The position numbers were made by a program, and so were the translations under genes. This document shows positions 26,262 through 36,200 of a DNA stretch of 64,000 nt, in pieces. Below the pieces are notes generated by a model, which did no database searches, was not told where the DNA came from, and was given only the letters and a program-made list of their open reading frames with translations. Each line of letters opens with the position of its first letter. Within the stretch, counting starts at the first letter, position 1. The DNA comes from Microbacterium sp. Its GTDB lineage: Bacteria; Actinomycetota; Actinomycetes; Actinomycetales; Microbacteriaceae. Location: contig NZ_JAPSIY010000001.1 of the NCBI RefSeq assembly GCF_031178445.1, positions 62,001-126,000 on the forward strand, written 5' to 3'.

Positions 26262-26372
26262 ATGGAACGCGACGAGAAGACCGAGCTGTTCGACAGCGAC
26301 GCCCTGCTGCACATCGACCGCCCGTACTGGTACGACCGGCACCCTTCGCAGGCCGAGGGTGAGGACTTCTGA
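26262..26372 (+). CDS. Small acidic protein, 36 aa, unknown
   Basis: A complete frame with AAGGAAG about five bases before the ATG and high third-position GC. The product begins MERDEKTELFDSDALLHIDR, then has an aromatic PYWYDRHPSQ segment and an acidic end (EGEDF). It has no membrane segment and no family I know. The compact aromatic/charged composition looks selected rather than random. It is isolated in a 600-bp gap and preceded by a strong hairpin. It may be a regulatory or partner-binding peptide, but nothing here shows which. Confidence 0.5.
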   Translation: MERDEKTELFDSDALLHIDRPYWYDRHPSQAEGEDF

Positions 26373-26408
26373 GCAACGGCCCTGCCCCAGGCGGCCGCAC
26401 GACCTCGG

Positions 26409-27290
26409 TCAGCGCGTTCCGTAACGCTCGACGATCTCGGCGGTGAGCGGCGGCCAGATGCGCTTGTGCTCGTCGCCGAAGGCGACACCCGACAGGAACG
26501 CCGCGGCGAGATCGCGGGAGCGGTCGACGAACAGGAAGCTTCCCTGCCCGCCGAAGTGGCCGGCGGTCTCGGGAGGCAGGGTGTCACTGAGCCAATGCGG
26601 GCTCTTGGCTCCCTTGAGCTCGAAGCCCAGACCCCACTGGTTGTCGTCGAACGAGCCGTAGCCGGGAACGACCCCGCGCAGCCCGGGGCGAGACACCATC
26701 AGCGCGAGGTCGCGCAGGGCCGCGGGGATGAGCGTGGGCCGCAGCACCTCGCGGCCGAAGACCAGCAGATCCGCGATCGAGGCGGTGTACCCGGCGGACG
26801 GTCGCCCCGTCACGTCGATGTCGGTGAGGCCGAGGGGCAGAGTGACCTCGCGGGTCATCCAGTCGGAGAAGTCCATCCCGACGGCGTCTGCGATGTGCGC
26901 ACCGAGGGCGTCGAACCCGGAGTTCGAATAGATGCGGCGTGTGCCGGGCGCAGCCTGCGTCTGATCTCCTTCGAAGGGAAGGCCGCTGGTGTGATCGAGC
27001 AGGTTCAGCAGCGTGGATCCCTCGGGTCCGGCCGGCTCGTCGAGATCGACGAGCCCGCGCTCGACGGCGATCAGCGCGCCCCAGGCCGAGAGGGGCTTGC
27101 TCACCGATGCGAGCGCGAGGGCGGTATGCGGATCGCCCTGCGCGGCGAGAGTCCGCTCGGGGCCGGTGACACCGACCAGGGCGGTGTGCGGAAAGCCGTC
27201 GGTCGCTGCGAAAGTCGTCGTCTCCACCCTGCCATCGTCCCACGCCGGGTCGGTCGCTCCCGCTCGCGAGAAGTCGAAAGTGCGCGTCAT
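26409..27290 (-). CDS. Serine hydrolase, class C beta-lactamase-like fold
   Basis: The 293-aa protein has the catalytic pair Ser-x-x-Lys in ALASVSKPLSAWGAL and Tyr-x-Asn in RRIYSNSGFDALG, as in penicillin-binding-protein-like esterases. HFGGQGSFLFVD occupies the place of the third (KTG/HTG-like) motif. It has no signal peptide, which favours an intracellular esterase/peptidase over a beta-lactamase. The start is either ATG 27290 or GTG 27296. It is followed on the plus strand by the small ORF and preceded by a terminator hairpin. Confidence 0.88.
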   Translation of the reverse strand: MTRTFDFSRAGATDPAWDDGRVETTTFAATDGFPHTALVGVTGPERTLAAQGDPHTALALASVSKPLSAWGALIAVERGLVDLDEPAGPEGSTLLNLLDHTSGLPFEGDQTQAAPGTRRIYSNSGFDALGAHIADAVGMDFSDWMTREVTLPLGLTDIDVTGRPSAGYTASIADLLVFGREVLRPTLIPAALRDLALMVSRPGLRGVVPGYGSFDDNQWGLGFELKGAKSPHWLSDTLPPETAGHFGGQGSFLFVDRSRDLAAAFLSGVAFGDEHKRIWPPLTAEIVERYGTR

Positions 27291-27351
27291 CGCCACCCAT
27301 AGCCGACCTTCTCGACCTTTCGACGCGTGCCGGGCGGGTGCGCAGGGGCGA

Positions 27352-27380
27352 GGCCCCGATTCCGACGTGGAATCGGGGCC
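27352..27380. terminator. Terminator hairpin downstream of the ABC-F gene
   Basis: A perfect 12-bp stem (GGCCCCGATTCC / GGAATCGGGGCC) with a 5-nt loop lies 14 bp past the ABC-F stop. The stem core CCCCGATTC is the same as in the hairpin at 30603-30639. Confidence 0.8.
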
Positions 27381-27393
27381 CGGATGCTGCGGC

Positions 27394-29076
27394 TCAGCCG
27401 TCGGCGACCTCCGCGCGACCTTCGCTCACATGCACGCGACGCGATCCGGCCGCCCTGCGCAGCCAGCGCCTGTCATGCGTGACGGTGACGACCGCGCCCT
27501 GGAAGCCGTCCAGGGCGTGCTCCAGCTGCTCGACCAGCTCGGGGTCGAGGTGATTCGTCGGCTCATCCATGAGCAGCAGGTCGCAGGGCACGGCCAACGT
27601 GATCGCCAGATCGAGGCGGCGCCGCTGTCCGACCGAGAGGTCGCGCACCGGGCGCCCGAACTCCTCGTCACGCAACAGACCGAACGCTGACAGCCTCGCC
27701 GCTGCGTCCTGCGTGTGCATACCCACCGCGCGCGCGAACACATCGACCACCGTGCCGGCCTGCGCCGCTTCGACGTCCTGCCGCAACCACGAGACGCGCA
27801 GACCGGGGGCACGCTCGACGACCCCGCTCTCCGTGGCGATCTCGCCCGCGAGCAGCCGCAGCAGGGTCGTCTTACCGGCACCGTTCGGGCCGGTCACGAG
27901 CCAACGATCGCCCGGCCGCAGCATCCACCGATTCACTCGCAGCCTGGCCCCGGAGCCGCGGCGGACCTCGTCCAGGGTGATCAGCGGCGCGCCATCCCGC
28001 TCCGGCGGGTCATCCGCGTCCATGGCGAACCGCAGCGGCTGGGGTGGCGGCGCGACCGGCTCCGACCGCAGACGGGCGACCCGCTCCTTCGCCATGCGGA
28101 TTCGCCCCATCGCACCGTGGTCGCGACTGCGAGCACGGAACGCGCCATGGCCGAACCCGTCGAGCTCCAGCTTGCGCGGGATGGCGCTGAGTCGGAAGGC
28201 GTTCGCGGCGACGAGCGCCTCGTTGCGAGCGAGCTCCGCCTTCCATTCCTCGTGCCGCTCGGCCTGGCGGCGCCGCTCCGTCTCGCGTGCGCCGAGGAAC
28301 CCGGCGTAGCCGTCGCCGTAACGACGAAGGCCCGCATCCCGCACGTGCACGATGTCGTCGGCGAACCTCTCCAAGAACGCCCGGTCGTGCGTGACCACGA
28401 CCATTCCGCCGCGATGCGAGCTCAGGCGAGCCTCGAGCCACGCGAGCCCTGTGTCGTCTAGGTCGTTGGTCGGTTCGTCGAGCAGCAGCAGCTCCGCCAT
28501 CGACGACAGAGCCACGGCGAGCGCAAGACGGGCGCGCTCGCCGCCCGAGAGTTCGGCGACGCGGCGTGAACGGTCGACATCACCCAGACCCAGCTGCTGA
28601 AGGGCGGCGTTCACGCGCTGATCGACGCGACGGCCGTCGCGCGCCTCGAATCGATCCATCAGCTGCGCGAGTTCGTCGAGCAGGGCCGGCTGCGCGCCCG
28701 CGTCCGCCGAAGCCAGCCGGTCGGAGACCTCCTGGATTCGGCGTTCGAGGGTTCTCAGATCGGCGAGGAGCAGATCGACGGCATCGCGCACCGTCGCGGC
28801 AGCAGGAAATCGCGGATCCTGCGCGGCATGGGCGACGCCGCCGGGGATGGCCACGCGAGCGGCGCCGTCGACAGGCAGCACCGCACCGGCGAGCAGATCG
28901 AGCAGGGTCGACTTGCCGGCGCCGTTGTCGCCGATGATCGCCAGCCGGTCCGTGGCACCGACCACGAGGTCGATGCGGTCGAGCACCAGACGGTCCGCGA
29001 AGCGGACGGTCGCAGATCGCAGCTCACACACGCGATGCGCGCGAGTGGGCACGTCTGAGAGGTCGGAAGGAAACAT
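27394..29076 (-). CDS. ABC-F family ribosome-associated ATPase
   Basis: Two ABC cassettes are joined without membrane segments: Walker A GDNGAGKST and GPNGAGKTT, signatures LSGGERARLALAVALSS and LSVGQRRRLDLAITLA, and Walker B LLLLDEPTNDLDD and LLLMDEPTNHLDP. This is the ABC-F layout. Members bind the ribosomal E-site and either tune translation or dislodge antibiotics. The 560-aa size, the roughly 90-residue interdomain linker rich in Arg/Glu, and an upstream leader ORF with hairpin favour an antibiotic-resistance type, though a housekeeping role is not excluded. GAGGAG precedes ATG 29076. Confidence 0.9.
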   Translation of the reverse strand: MFPSDLSDVPTRAHRVCELRSATVRFADRLVLDRIDLVVGATDRLAIIGDNGAGKSTLLDLLAGAVLPVDGAARVAIPGGVAHAAQDPRFPAAATVRDAVDLLLADLRTLERRIQEVSDRLASADAGAQPALLDELAQLMDRFEARDGRRVDQRVNAALQQLGLGDVDRSRRVAELSGGERARLALAVALSSMAELLLLDEPTNDLDDTGLAWLEARLSSHRGGMVVVTHDRAFLERFADDIVHVRDAGLRRYGDGYAGFLGARETERRRQAERHEEWKAELARNEALVAANAFRLSAIPRKLELDGFGHGAFRARSRDHGAMGRIRMAKERVARLRSEPVAPPPQPLRFAMDADDPPERDGAPLITLDEVRRGSGARLRVNRWMLRPGDRWLVTGPNGAGKTTLLRLLAGEIATESGVVERAPGLRVSWLRQDVEAAQAGTVVDVFARAVGMHTQDAAARLSAFGLLRDEEFGRPVRDLSVGQRRRLDLAITLAVPCDLLLMDEPTNHLDPELVEQLEHALDGFQGAVVTVTHDRRWLRRAAGSRRVHVSEGRAEVADG

Positions 29077-29182
29077 GAGAACTCCTCTCCGCGACGATCG
29101 ATGGCCGTCGCGGCGATTCACGCATCGGGGATGCGGATCGGAAACAGGGACCTCGGCCGCGCCGATCAGACGACGCGATCGC

Positions 29183-29278
29183 TCAGGACCCGCTGCGGAG
29201 AAGACTCGACGCAGCGTCCCGATCTAGTGAATCAGCGTACCCACGGTCGACGACGATAGCAGACCTCTGCTGTCCCAT
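29183..29278 (-). CDS. Possible 31-aa leader peptide of the ABC-F gene
   Basis: A short frame beginning MGQQRSAIVVDRGYAD lies entirely in the 5' region of the ABC-F gene and ends at TGA 29183-29185, beyond a hairpin whose strands fall within its last codons. Translation-dependent attenuation through such leaders is known for several antibiotic-inducible ABC-F genes. No Shine-Dalgarno site is evident, so translation is unproven. Confidence 0.4.
   Translation of the reverse strand: MGQQRSAIVVDRGYADSLDRDAASSLLRSGS
29186..29219 (-). promoter_or_regulatory. Hairpin in the ABC-F leader
   Basis: GGAC-GCTGCG pairs with CGCAGC-GGGTCC across a 12-nt loop, with a two-base bulge. Its strands overlap the last codons of the 31-aa leader frame, the arrangement expected for ribosome-mediated attenuation. 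Confidence 0.45.
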
Positions 29279-29286
29279 GACAGGTG

Positions 29287-29306
29287 CTAGTTGACTTATC
29301 CACTAG
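29287..29306. promoter_or_regulatory. Predicted PadR operator
   Basis: CTAGT-N10-ACTAG is a perfect interrupted palindrome that ends two bases before the PadR ATG and lies in the divergent region with the ABC-F gene. PadR-family dimers bind such spaced repeats, so autorepression and possibly control of the ABC-F unit are likely. Confidence 0.55.
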
Positions 29307-29308
29307 TG

Positions 29309-29869
29309 ATGGGCTTCACTGATGTCGTGACCCTTGCGCGCATCATCCTCGGCTTCCTCACTGTGCAGCCCATGTCGGGCTACGACCTGATCCGGGCGTT
29401 CCGCACGTCGGCGGCGTACTTCTGGAACGCAGACAAGGCACAGATCTACCGCACCCTGTCGCGACTCGTCGAAGCCGGGCACGCACGCAAGGAGATCGTC
29501 CCGGGGCGCGATGCGCCCGACCGCGCCGTGCATCACATCACGGATGCCGGACGGCACGCCCTCACCGAGTGGCTGCAGTCCGACCCGGCCGAGCAGCCCG
29601 AACGCGACGCCTTCATCGCGCGGATCTTCTTCGCCGGCTCGCTCGAAGTCGAGGCGCTGCAAGGCGTGATAGGCCTCCGGCTCGAAGCGGCCCGCTCCTC
29701 GCTCGGCGAACTCCGCGCGCTGCGATCGAGCGTTCCCTCACCCGATCCGGGTCACGATCGCGCCGGGTGGCTGCGGTCGATGACGCTCGACCACGGCATC
29801 CGCACCAACGAGACCCACATCGACTGGCTCGAGCAGCTGCTGGCCGGCCTCGGAGGGGAGCGGTCATGA
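29309..29869 (+). CDS. PadR-family transcriptional regulator
   Basis: The 186-aa protein has the PadR winged helix (ARIILGFLTVQPMSGYDLIRAF ... KAQIYRTLSRLVEAGHARKE, residues 8-65) and the C-terminal Vir-like helical dimerisation half. PadR proteins usually repress transporters or detoxification genes in response to phenolics or drugs. Start ATG 29309 (GTG 29306 is an alternative). It overlaps the alpha/beta hydrolase gene by 4 nt, so the two form an operon. Confidence 0.9.
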   Translation: MGFTDVVTLARIILGFLTVQPMSGYDLIRAFRTSAAYFWNADKAQIYRTLSRLVEAGHARKEIVPGRDAPDRAVHHITDAGRHALTEWLQSDPAEQPERDAFIARIFFAGSLEVEALQGVIGLRLEAARSSLGELRALRSSVPSPDPGHDRAGWLRSMTLDHGIRTNETHIDWLEQLLAGLGGERS

Positions 29870-30600
29870 CGCGGACGGTGGTCTTCCTGCACGGAGGCGT
29901 GACCGGCGGTTGGATGTGGAGGTCGCAGATCGACGTACTGTCCGATCGGCCGACTTTCGCCCCGGACCTTCCCGGCTACCTGTCTCGAAGAAGGGAGCCG
30001 TGGTCGAGCTTCGATTCGATGTCGGACAGGCTCGCTGCGATGATCGCGGCGCAGACCGACGAACCCGTCGATCTGGTCGGCCTGTCGATGGGAGGGATCG
30101 CGGCGCTGCACGTCGCCGCGCGGCATCCGGCCCTCGTGGCATCCGCCTTCGTGACCGGCGTCTCGGTGCTGCCCTACACCCCGGCGATGCGTCTCGGGAA
30201 TCGCGCGTCGCTCGCACTGTGGAACACACGGTTCCTCTGGGAGGGCATGGCCCGCGCGATGGGACTCGAAGACGAGGCGAGAGCCGAGTTCGTCTCGCGT
30301 TCGCCTGCTCTCTCGCGCCGCAGCGCGCTCGAGCAGCTGCGCGAGGTGCAGCCGGGTCACGTGACCGGACTCGAGCAGATCGAAGCACCCGTCCTCGCAC
30401 TCGCCGGCGAGCGGGAGACACGGTACTTCCACCGCTCGCTGAAGGCGATCGCGGCCGAAGTGCCCGACGTCAGAGTCGGGCTTGCACCCGGGATGCACCA
30501 CGGGTGGAGCGGTGAGGACCCCGACCTCTTCAACCGGGTGCTGCGCGCGTGGCTGGACGAGCGCAGGCTGCACCCGGACCTGCTCCCCCTGCCGGACTGA
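29866..30600 (+). CDS. Alpha/beta hydrolase
   Basis: The 244-aa protein has the alpha/beta-hydrolase pattern: VVFLHGGVTGGWMW (oxyanion HGG), nucleophile elbow GLSMGG, and a C-terminal APGMHHGWSGEDP carrying the likely catalytic histidine. No signal peptide is present. GGAGGGG precedes ATG 29866, which overlaps the PadR stop. The substrate is unknown; pairing with PadR suggests hydrolysis of a small ester or lactone that may be the regulator's signal. Confidence 0.9.
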   Translation: MTRTVVFLHGGVTGGWMWRSQIDVLSDRPTFAPDLPGYLSRRREPWSSFDSMSDRLAAMIAAQTDEPVDLVGLSMGGIAALHVAARHPALVASAFVTGVSVLPYTPAMRLGNRASLALWNTRFLWEGMARAMGLEDEARAEFVSRSPALSRRSALEQLREVQPGHVTGLEQIEAPVLALAGERETRYFHRSLKAIAAEVPDVRVGLAPGMHHGWSGEDPDLFNRVLRAWLDERRLHPDLLPLPD

Positions 30601-30602
30601 AA

Positions 30603-30639
30603 CGGAGCCCCGATTCTGACTGTCCGAATCGGGGCTCCG
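30603..30639. terminator. Bidirectional terminator hairpin
   Basis: A perfect 14-bp stem (CGGAGCCCCGATTC / GAATCGGGGCTCCG) with a 9-nt loop lies between the convergent hydrolase and glyS genes. Confidence 0.85.
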
Positions 30640-30658
30640 GACGCTGCGCATGCCGAGG

Positions 30659-32044
30659 TCAGGCGCCGCGCAAGCGCTCCGCGAGGTACGTCTCCAGGCC
30701 GTCGAGCGGCACGCGCTCCTGCGCCATGGTGTCGCGGTCGCGCACGGTCACGGCGTTGTCGTCGAGCGAATCGAAATCGACGGTGACGCAGAACGGCGTG
30801 CCGATCTCGTCCTGACGGCGGTAGCGACGACCGATCGCGCCGGCGTCGTCGAAGTCGACCGTCCAGCGACCGCGGAGGGTGTCGGCCACCTCCCTGGCGA
30901 GCGGCGACAGCCGCTCATTGCGCGACAGCGGCAGCACCGCGATCTTCACCGGAGCGAGGCGCGGGTCGAGCTTGAGCACCGTGCGCGTGTCGGTGCCGCC
31001 CTTGGCGTTCGGCACCTCCTCCTCTTCGTAAGCGTCGACGAGGAACGCCATCATCGAGCGGGTGAGACCGAACGACGGCTCGATGACGTACGGGGTGTAC
31101 CGCTCGCCCGAGGCCTGGTCGAAGTACGTCAGACTCTGACCCGATGCCTCGGTGTGACTGGAGAGGTCGTAGTCTGTGCGGTTGGCGACGCCCATCAGCT
31201 CGCCCCACTCCTTGCCGGGGAAGCCGAAGCGGTACTCGAAGTCGATGGTGCCTGCGGAGTAGTGAGCGCGCTCGTCTTCAGGCACATCGAACTGACGCAT
31301 GTTCTCGGGGTTCACCCCCAGGTCGATGAACCAGTTCCAGCAGGCCTCGACCCAGTGCTCGAACCACTGCTGCGCCTCGGCGGGCGGCACGAAGAACTCG
31401 ATCTCCATCTGCTCGAACTCGCGCGTGCGGAAGATGAAGTTGCCCGGCGTGATCTCGTTGCGGAACGCCTTGCCCACCTGGCCGATGCCGAACGGTGGCT
31501 TCTTGCGCGAGGCGGTGAGCACGTTGGAGAAGTTCACGAAGATGCCCTGCGCAGTCTCGGGGCGCATGTAGTGCAGGCCCGACTCGTCGTCGACGACGCC
31601 GAGATAGGTCTTCACCAGACCGGAGAAGGCCTTGGGCTCGGTGTACTGACCCTTGTTGCCGCAGTTCGGGCAGGGCACATCGGCCAGGCCGTTCTCCGCC
31701 TTGCGGCCCTTGCGCGCTTCGAAGTCCTCGATCAGGTTGTCGGCCCGGAAGCGCTTGTGGCAGCTCAGGCACTCCACCAGCGGGTCGGTGAACGTGGCGA
31801 CGTGCCCGGACGCCTCCCACACGCGCTTGGGCAGGATGATCGACGAGTCCAGGCCCACCATGTCGCCGCGGCCCCGCACGAAGGTCTGCCACCACTGGCG
31901 ACGGATGTTCTCCTTCAGTTCGGTGCCGAGGGGGCCGTAGTCCCACGCAGAACGCGAACCGCCGTAGATCTCACCCGCTTGGAACACGAACCCGCGGTGG
32001 CGGGCGAGGGCGATGACCTTGTCAAGACGGGACTGTTCGGCCAC
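30659..32044 (-). CDS. glyS: Glycyl-tRNA synthetase (alpha2 type)
   Basis: This class II enzyme charges tRNA(Gly). The 461-aa protein is the usual length of the eukaryote-like homodimeric form found in actinobacteria. It begins at GTG 32044 as [22 protein letters not shown] with GGAG five bases upstream. It has a zinc-type CLSCHKRF ... CPNCGNKG pair and the class II motifs [38 protein letters not shown] and [14 protein letters not shown]. Single gene; essential. Confidence 0.96.
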   Translation of the reverse strand: MAEQSRLDKVIALARHRGFVFQAGEIYGGSRSAWDYGPLGTELKENIRRQWWQTFVRGRGDMVGLDSSIILPKRVWEASGHVATFTDPLVECLSCHKRFRADNLIEDFEARKGRKAENGLADVPCPNCGNKGQYTEPKAFSGLVKTYLGVVDDESGLHYMRPETAQGIFVNFSNVLTASRKKPPFGIGQVGKAFRNEITPGNFIFRTREFEQMEIEFFVPPAEAQQWFEHWVEACWNWFIDLGVNPENMRQFDVPEDERAHYSAGTIDFEYRFGFPGKEWGELMGVANRTDYDLSSHTEASGQSLTYFDQASGERYTPYVIEPSFGLTRSMMAFLVDAYEEEEVPNAKGGTDTRTVLKLDPRLAPVKIAVLPLSRNERLSPLAREVADTLRGRWTVDFDDAGAIGRRYRRQDEIGTPFCVTVDFDSLDDNAVTVRDRDTMAQERVPLDGLETYLAERLRGA

Positions 32045-32096
32045 GGTGGCTCCAATGGTCGGATGCGGAGAGAACGCTCGTACACGAGCATCCTCA

Positions 32097-32102
32097 ATCC
32101 TA
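32097..32102 (-). promoter_or_regulatory. -10 hexamer TAGGAT of glyS
   Basis: TAGGAT stands about 53 nt upstream of the GTG start, leaving a short leader with a Shine-Dalgarno site. An ATG six bases after it opens a different, non-coding frame. Confidence 0.5.
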
Positions 32103-32115
32103 TCGGTGGGGCCGA

Positions 32116-33081
32116 TCACACCCAGCCGAGGCGGACGGCGGCGGCCCCCAGCTGCAGGCGCGTGGACACTCCGGCGTGATCCATCAGCTCGGCGACTCGG
32201 CGCTGCACGGTGCGTACGGAGATGCCGAGCTGGGATGCCGCGGCGCTGTCGGTCATGCCCAGCATCAGCAGCTTCAGCAGTGCGCGGTCCACGCCCTGCT
32301 CCGCCTCACGATTCTCCATCGCCGCGTCGACGAGGGCGGTGGAGATCCGCCAGTACTGCTCGAACATCGCGGTCAGCAGATCGCGCAGGCCGCTCGGGTG
32401 CACCAGCAGCGCACCGGTGACATTGCCCTCGCTGCGGGAGTAGGTGGGCAGCAGCGCCAGTTCCCGATCCACGATGAACAGCCGCGTGGGCAGGGAGGGC
32501 AGCACCCTCACCTCCTCACCGTGCGCGTAGGCCTCTCTCGCCGCGTCGAGGAACCCGGGGCGCTCCAGCACCTCGGTCTCCACCACGACGCGGTACTCGA
32601 CACCCCTGGCGAGGGCCCTGTCCTCTTCACTGTTGGCCGCGGAATCCATCAGGGCGACATCGCTCAGCACGAACACGTCCACCCGCTCGGTCGCGGCGGC
32701 CTGCAGCTGGCCGATGCGCTGGCGCACGGCATCCGCTCCCCTGACGACGTCGACGACATCGGGCGCGTGCCGCAGCGCAGCACCCTCCCGGTACAGATCA
32801 CTGAGCTCGCCCAGCAGTCCGTGCGCCTGAGCGAGGCGACGTTCGCGCTCTGCGAGAAGCGGCCGGAAGGCGAGCGTCGGCGGTGAGGCGACGAGCAGAT
32901 CGGGCTCCGCGGCACGTCGGGCCGCCAGGCCTCGACGCTCGAGGGCGTCGAGGATCAGCTCCACCCGCTCGATCGGGAGCCGCACACCCTCGGCGAGCTC
33001 CGCCGCCCCGGCGGCCGACAGGGTGAGCAGGGTGCGGTAGACGAAGAGCTGCTCCTCGTCGAGGTCGATCTCATCGAGCAT
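32116..33081 (-). CDS. TrmB-like / LuxR-type helix-turn-helix regulator
   Basis: The 321-aa protein joins an N-terminal TrmB-like winged helix (residues 8-65, [24 protein letters not shown]), a middle ligand/phospholipase-D-like region, and a C-terminal LuxR-type helix-turn-helix ([33 protein letters not shown]). ATG 33081 is preferred over 33087 because GGAG then lies seven bases upstream. It is divergent from the secreted subtilase across 145 bp that include the dyad TGGCGGA-N18-TCCGCCA (33135-33166). It probably controls that gene. Confidence 0.88.
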   Translation of the reverse strand: MLDEIDLDEEQLFVYRTLLTLSAAGAAELAEGVRLPIERVELILDALERRGLAARRAAEPDLLVASPPTLAFRPLLAERERRLAQAHGLLGELSDLYREGAALRHAPDVVDVVRGADAVRQRIGQLQAAATERVDVFVLSDVALMDSAANSEEDRALARGVEYRVVVETEVLERPGFLDAAREAYAHGEEVRVLPSLPTRLFIVDRELALLPTYSRSEGNVTGALLVHPSGLRDLLTAMFEQYWRISTALVDAAMENREAEQGVDRALLKLLMLGMTDSAAASQLGISVRTVQRRVAELMDHAGVSTRLQLGAAAVRLGWV

Positions 33082-33226
33082 TCTCATCTCCTGCGCCGAT
33101 GGAGCGATCGCCGACGGATCGCAGCGCTCTCACGTGGCGGATCGCGGCCATGGCGTCACTCCGCCACCACGCTACCCGCTCCGCCGTGGGATTTTGGGGG
33201 GTACCTGATCCCCGGAAGGACTCCTG

Positions 33227-36200
33227 ATGCGCCCCTCCCCCAGACGCGCCATACCCGCTCGCCGCTCGATCATCGCCGGTGTCAGCGGCATCGCCCTCGC
33301 CGCCAGCGGCGTCGCGCTCACGGGCGGCGCGGCCGCCGCCGACCCGGACGGCGAGGGCACCGCCGCCCCCGAGGTCCTGAGCGCCGCCGAACACAGCGTC
33401 ACCCTGATCACCGGCGACCGCGTGCGAGTGAGCACGCTCTCCGACGGCACCAGCACGGTCGATGTCGAGACCGCAGTCGAAGGAGCCGGCTATCAGACGA
33501 TCACCGTCGGCGACGACATCCTCGTCGTGCCCGATGCCGCCTCGGCGTACATCGCGAAGGGTGCACTGGACCGCGACCTGTTCAACGTCACGCAGCTCAT
33601 CGAGTTCGGCTACGACGATGCGTCGGTCGATGCCACCCCGATCATCGTCGAGCACGGGTCGGCGCGCCGCAGCGCCCCGCCCGTCGGCATCAAGACCGAG
33701 ACGGCACTGCCCAGCATCGACGCCTCGGCGGCGACCGCCTCCCACTCCGATGCCGCCGCCACATGGGCCGCACTCACCGGGTCGCCGGCCGCCGGAGCCC
33801 GCTCATTCCATCCGGGCGGCGCATTCTCGTCCGGCATCGAGGCCATCCACCTCGACGGGAAGGTGCGAGCCACTCTCGACTCGAGCGTCCCGTGGACGGG
33901 CACGCCCGAAGCGTGGGACGCCGGCTACACCGGCGAGGGGGTGACGGTCGCCGTGCTCGACACCGGCTACGACGACACCCACCCCGACCTCGCCGACCGT
34001 GTGCTTCCCGAGTCCGCGAGCTTCGTGCCCGGCGAGGAGGTCGACGTCGACACGCAGGGGCACGGCACGCACGTCGCGGCGACGATCGCGGGCACCGGCG
34101 CTGCGAGCGACGGACAGCACCGCGGCGTCGCCGACGGCTCCGACCTGCTCGTCGGCAAGGTGCTCGACAAGGACGGCTTCGGCCAGGACTCCTGGATCAT
34201 CGCCGGGATGGAGTGGGCCGCCGAGCGGGCGCCCATCGTGTCCATGAGCCTCGGATCCCAGCAGCCCTCCGACGGCAAGGACCTCATGGCGACGGCGCTG
34301 AACAACCTCGCAGCCGAGACCGGCTCACTGTTCGTCGTCGCAGCGGGCAACTCGACGAACCCCGAGACCATCGGCTCACCGGGATCGGCGGCCAGCGCGC
34401 TCACGGTCGGATCAGTCGACGACCCGACCGGCGCGCTCTCGTGGTTCTCCAGCCAGGGGCCTCTCGCCCGTTCCGGCGCGCTGAAGCCCGACCTCGCCGC
34501 CCCCGGCAATGAGATCACGGCCGCCCGCTCGGCAGACAGCGCAGGCTCGGGCGACTACGTCACGATGAGCGGCACCTCGATGGCCACGCCGCACGTGGCC
34601 GGCGCGGCCGCGATCGTCAAGCAGCAGCATCCCGACTACACCGCCGCGCAGCTGCGCGCTGCACTGGTGAGCACCGCCACCGATGTGGGTCTCACCGCCT
34701 ACCAGGTGGGCGCAGGCGCGCTCGACGTGGCCGGTGCCGTCGAGGACACCGTGCTGGCCTCGGGATCCGGCGACTTCGGGACCCTGCTCTGGGGAGCGGA
34801 GCCCACGCCCGTCGTCCGCGAGATCGAGTACACCAACCGCTCCCAGTCCGAGGTCACCGTCTCGCTCGACGTCTCTCTTGCCGACACCACCCCCGGGGGT
34901 GGCGGCGGTGCGGCCGAGGGCATCGTCTCGCTGGATGCTCCGACGCTCACCATCCCCGCGGGCGAGACCCGCACGGCGACGCTCACGGCAGACCCCGGCG
35001 ACGTGCCGGCGGGCGCACAGTACTCCGGCACGCTGATCGCCAGCGTCGAGGGCACCGAGGTGGCGCGCACGGCACTGGGCATCATCGCCGAAGCAGAGCG
35101 CTACGACCTCACCGTCACCGCGACCGGACTCGACGGCGAGCCCGCCGACACCGTCGGCTGGATCCACAACGTCGAGACCGGCTGGTACACCTCGATCCCC
35201 GTCTCCGGCGAGACGACGCTGCGTCTGGCTGCAGGCACCTACTCGCTGATGTCGATGATGCCTGTGCACTCCGCGCCCGACAGTGAAGGGATCGCCCTGG
35301 TCGGCGACCCGCACATCGAGCTCGACGGCGCCACCTCGGTCGCCTTCGACGCCCGCGACACCGAGCGCGTGACCGTCGACGTCGACGAGGACGGCGTCGA
35401 GTCCAGCTATCGCCGGCTCGACTACGTCGCCGCCGGATTCATGGGCAGCGCGACGGTGCCGGTGTGGACGGACGAGCTGTACGCGCAGCCCCTGGAGGCC
35501 GGCGACGCGGATCAGTTCTCCTTCACGGCCCGGTGGCGCCTGCAGCATCCGACGCTCTCGGTGAATGCGGGAAAGCTCGATCTCGATGTGATCGCGCAGC
35601 CGGGGGGCACGTTGCTCGACGGCGATGTCAGCGGCCACGCCGTCGACATCGGAACGGGAACGGCGGAGGAGGTCGCTGCGGCGGACGTCAAGCGCAAGGT
35701 CGCCGTCGCGACGGTGTCGGATGCCGTCGCGCCCTCGTCGATCGCTGCGAACGCCGCCGCGAAGGGAGCTGCTCTGCTCATCCTCGTCAACGGCGACCCC
35801 GCCGAGACGAGCGTCTGGGTCGGGTCGGATGACGGAGCGACGCCCTCGCCGATCGCCGTCGCCGGCATCAGCGGGGTTCAGGGCGCTGAGCTGCGCGAGC
35901 AGATGGCGAAGAAGCGCGTGCTGATCAAGGCCACAGGGATCCCGGTCTCGGACGAGACGTGGGACGTCGCTCTGTACAGCGACGGGTCGATCCCGGCGGA
36001 TCTCTCGTACAAGCCGCAGCTCGCACGCATCGACACGCAGTACATCGGCCGTGACGGCGAGCTCGTCGGAGAGTTCCGGTACGACTTCGCACCGAACGCT
36101 CCGACCGCCAGCGGCTTCCTTCAGCGCGTCGACCGCGGAATGGAACGCACCGAGTGGGTGAGCACCGACGACTTCAGGTGGTACCAGACCGCGACGCTCG

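Noticed and set aside
25890..26342. 150-codon minus-strand frame in the gap after GH38
   Set aside because: Basic low-complexity translation running antisense to the better-supported 36-aa frame and through the inverted repeat.
31915..32097. Minus-strand ATG six bases after TAGGAT as a leaderless gene
   Set aside because: The frame overlaps the glyS start out of frame and encodes a random-looking Pro/Arg peptide; TAGGAT is better read as the glyS promoter with a short leader.
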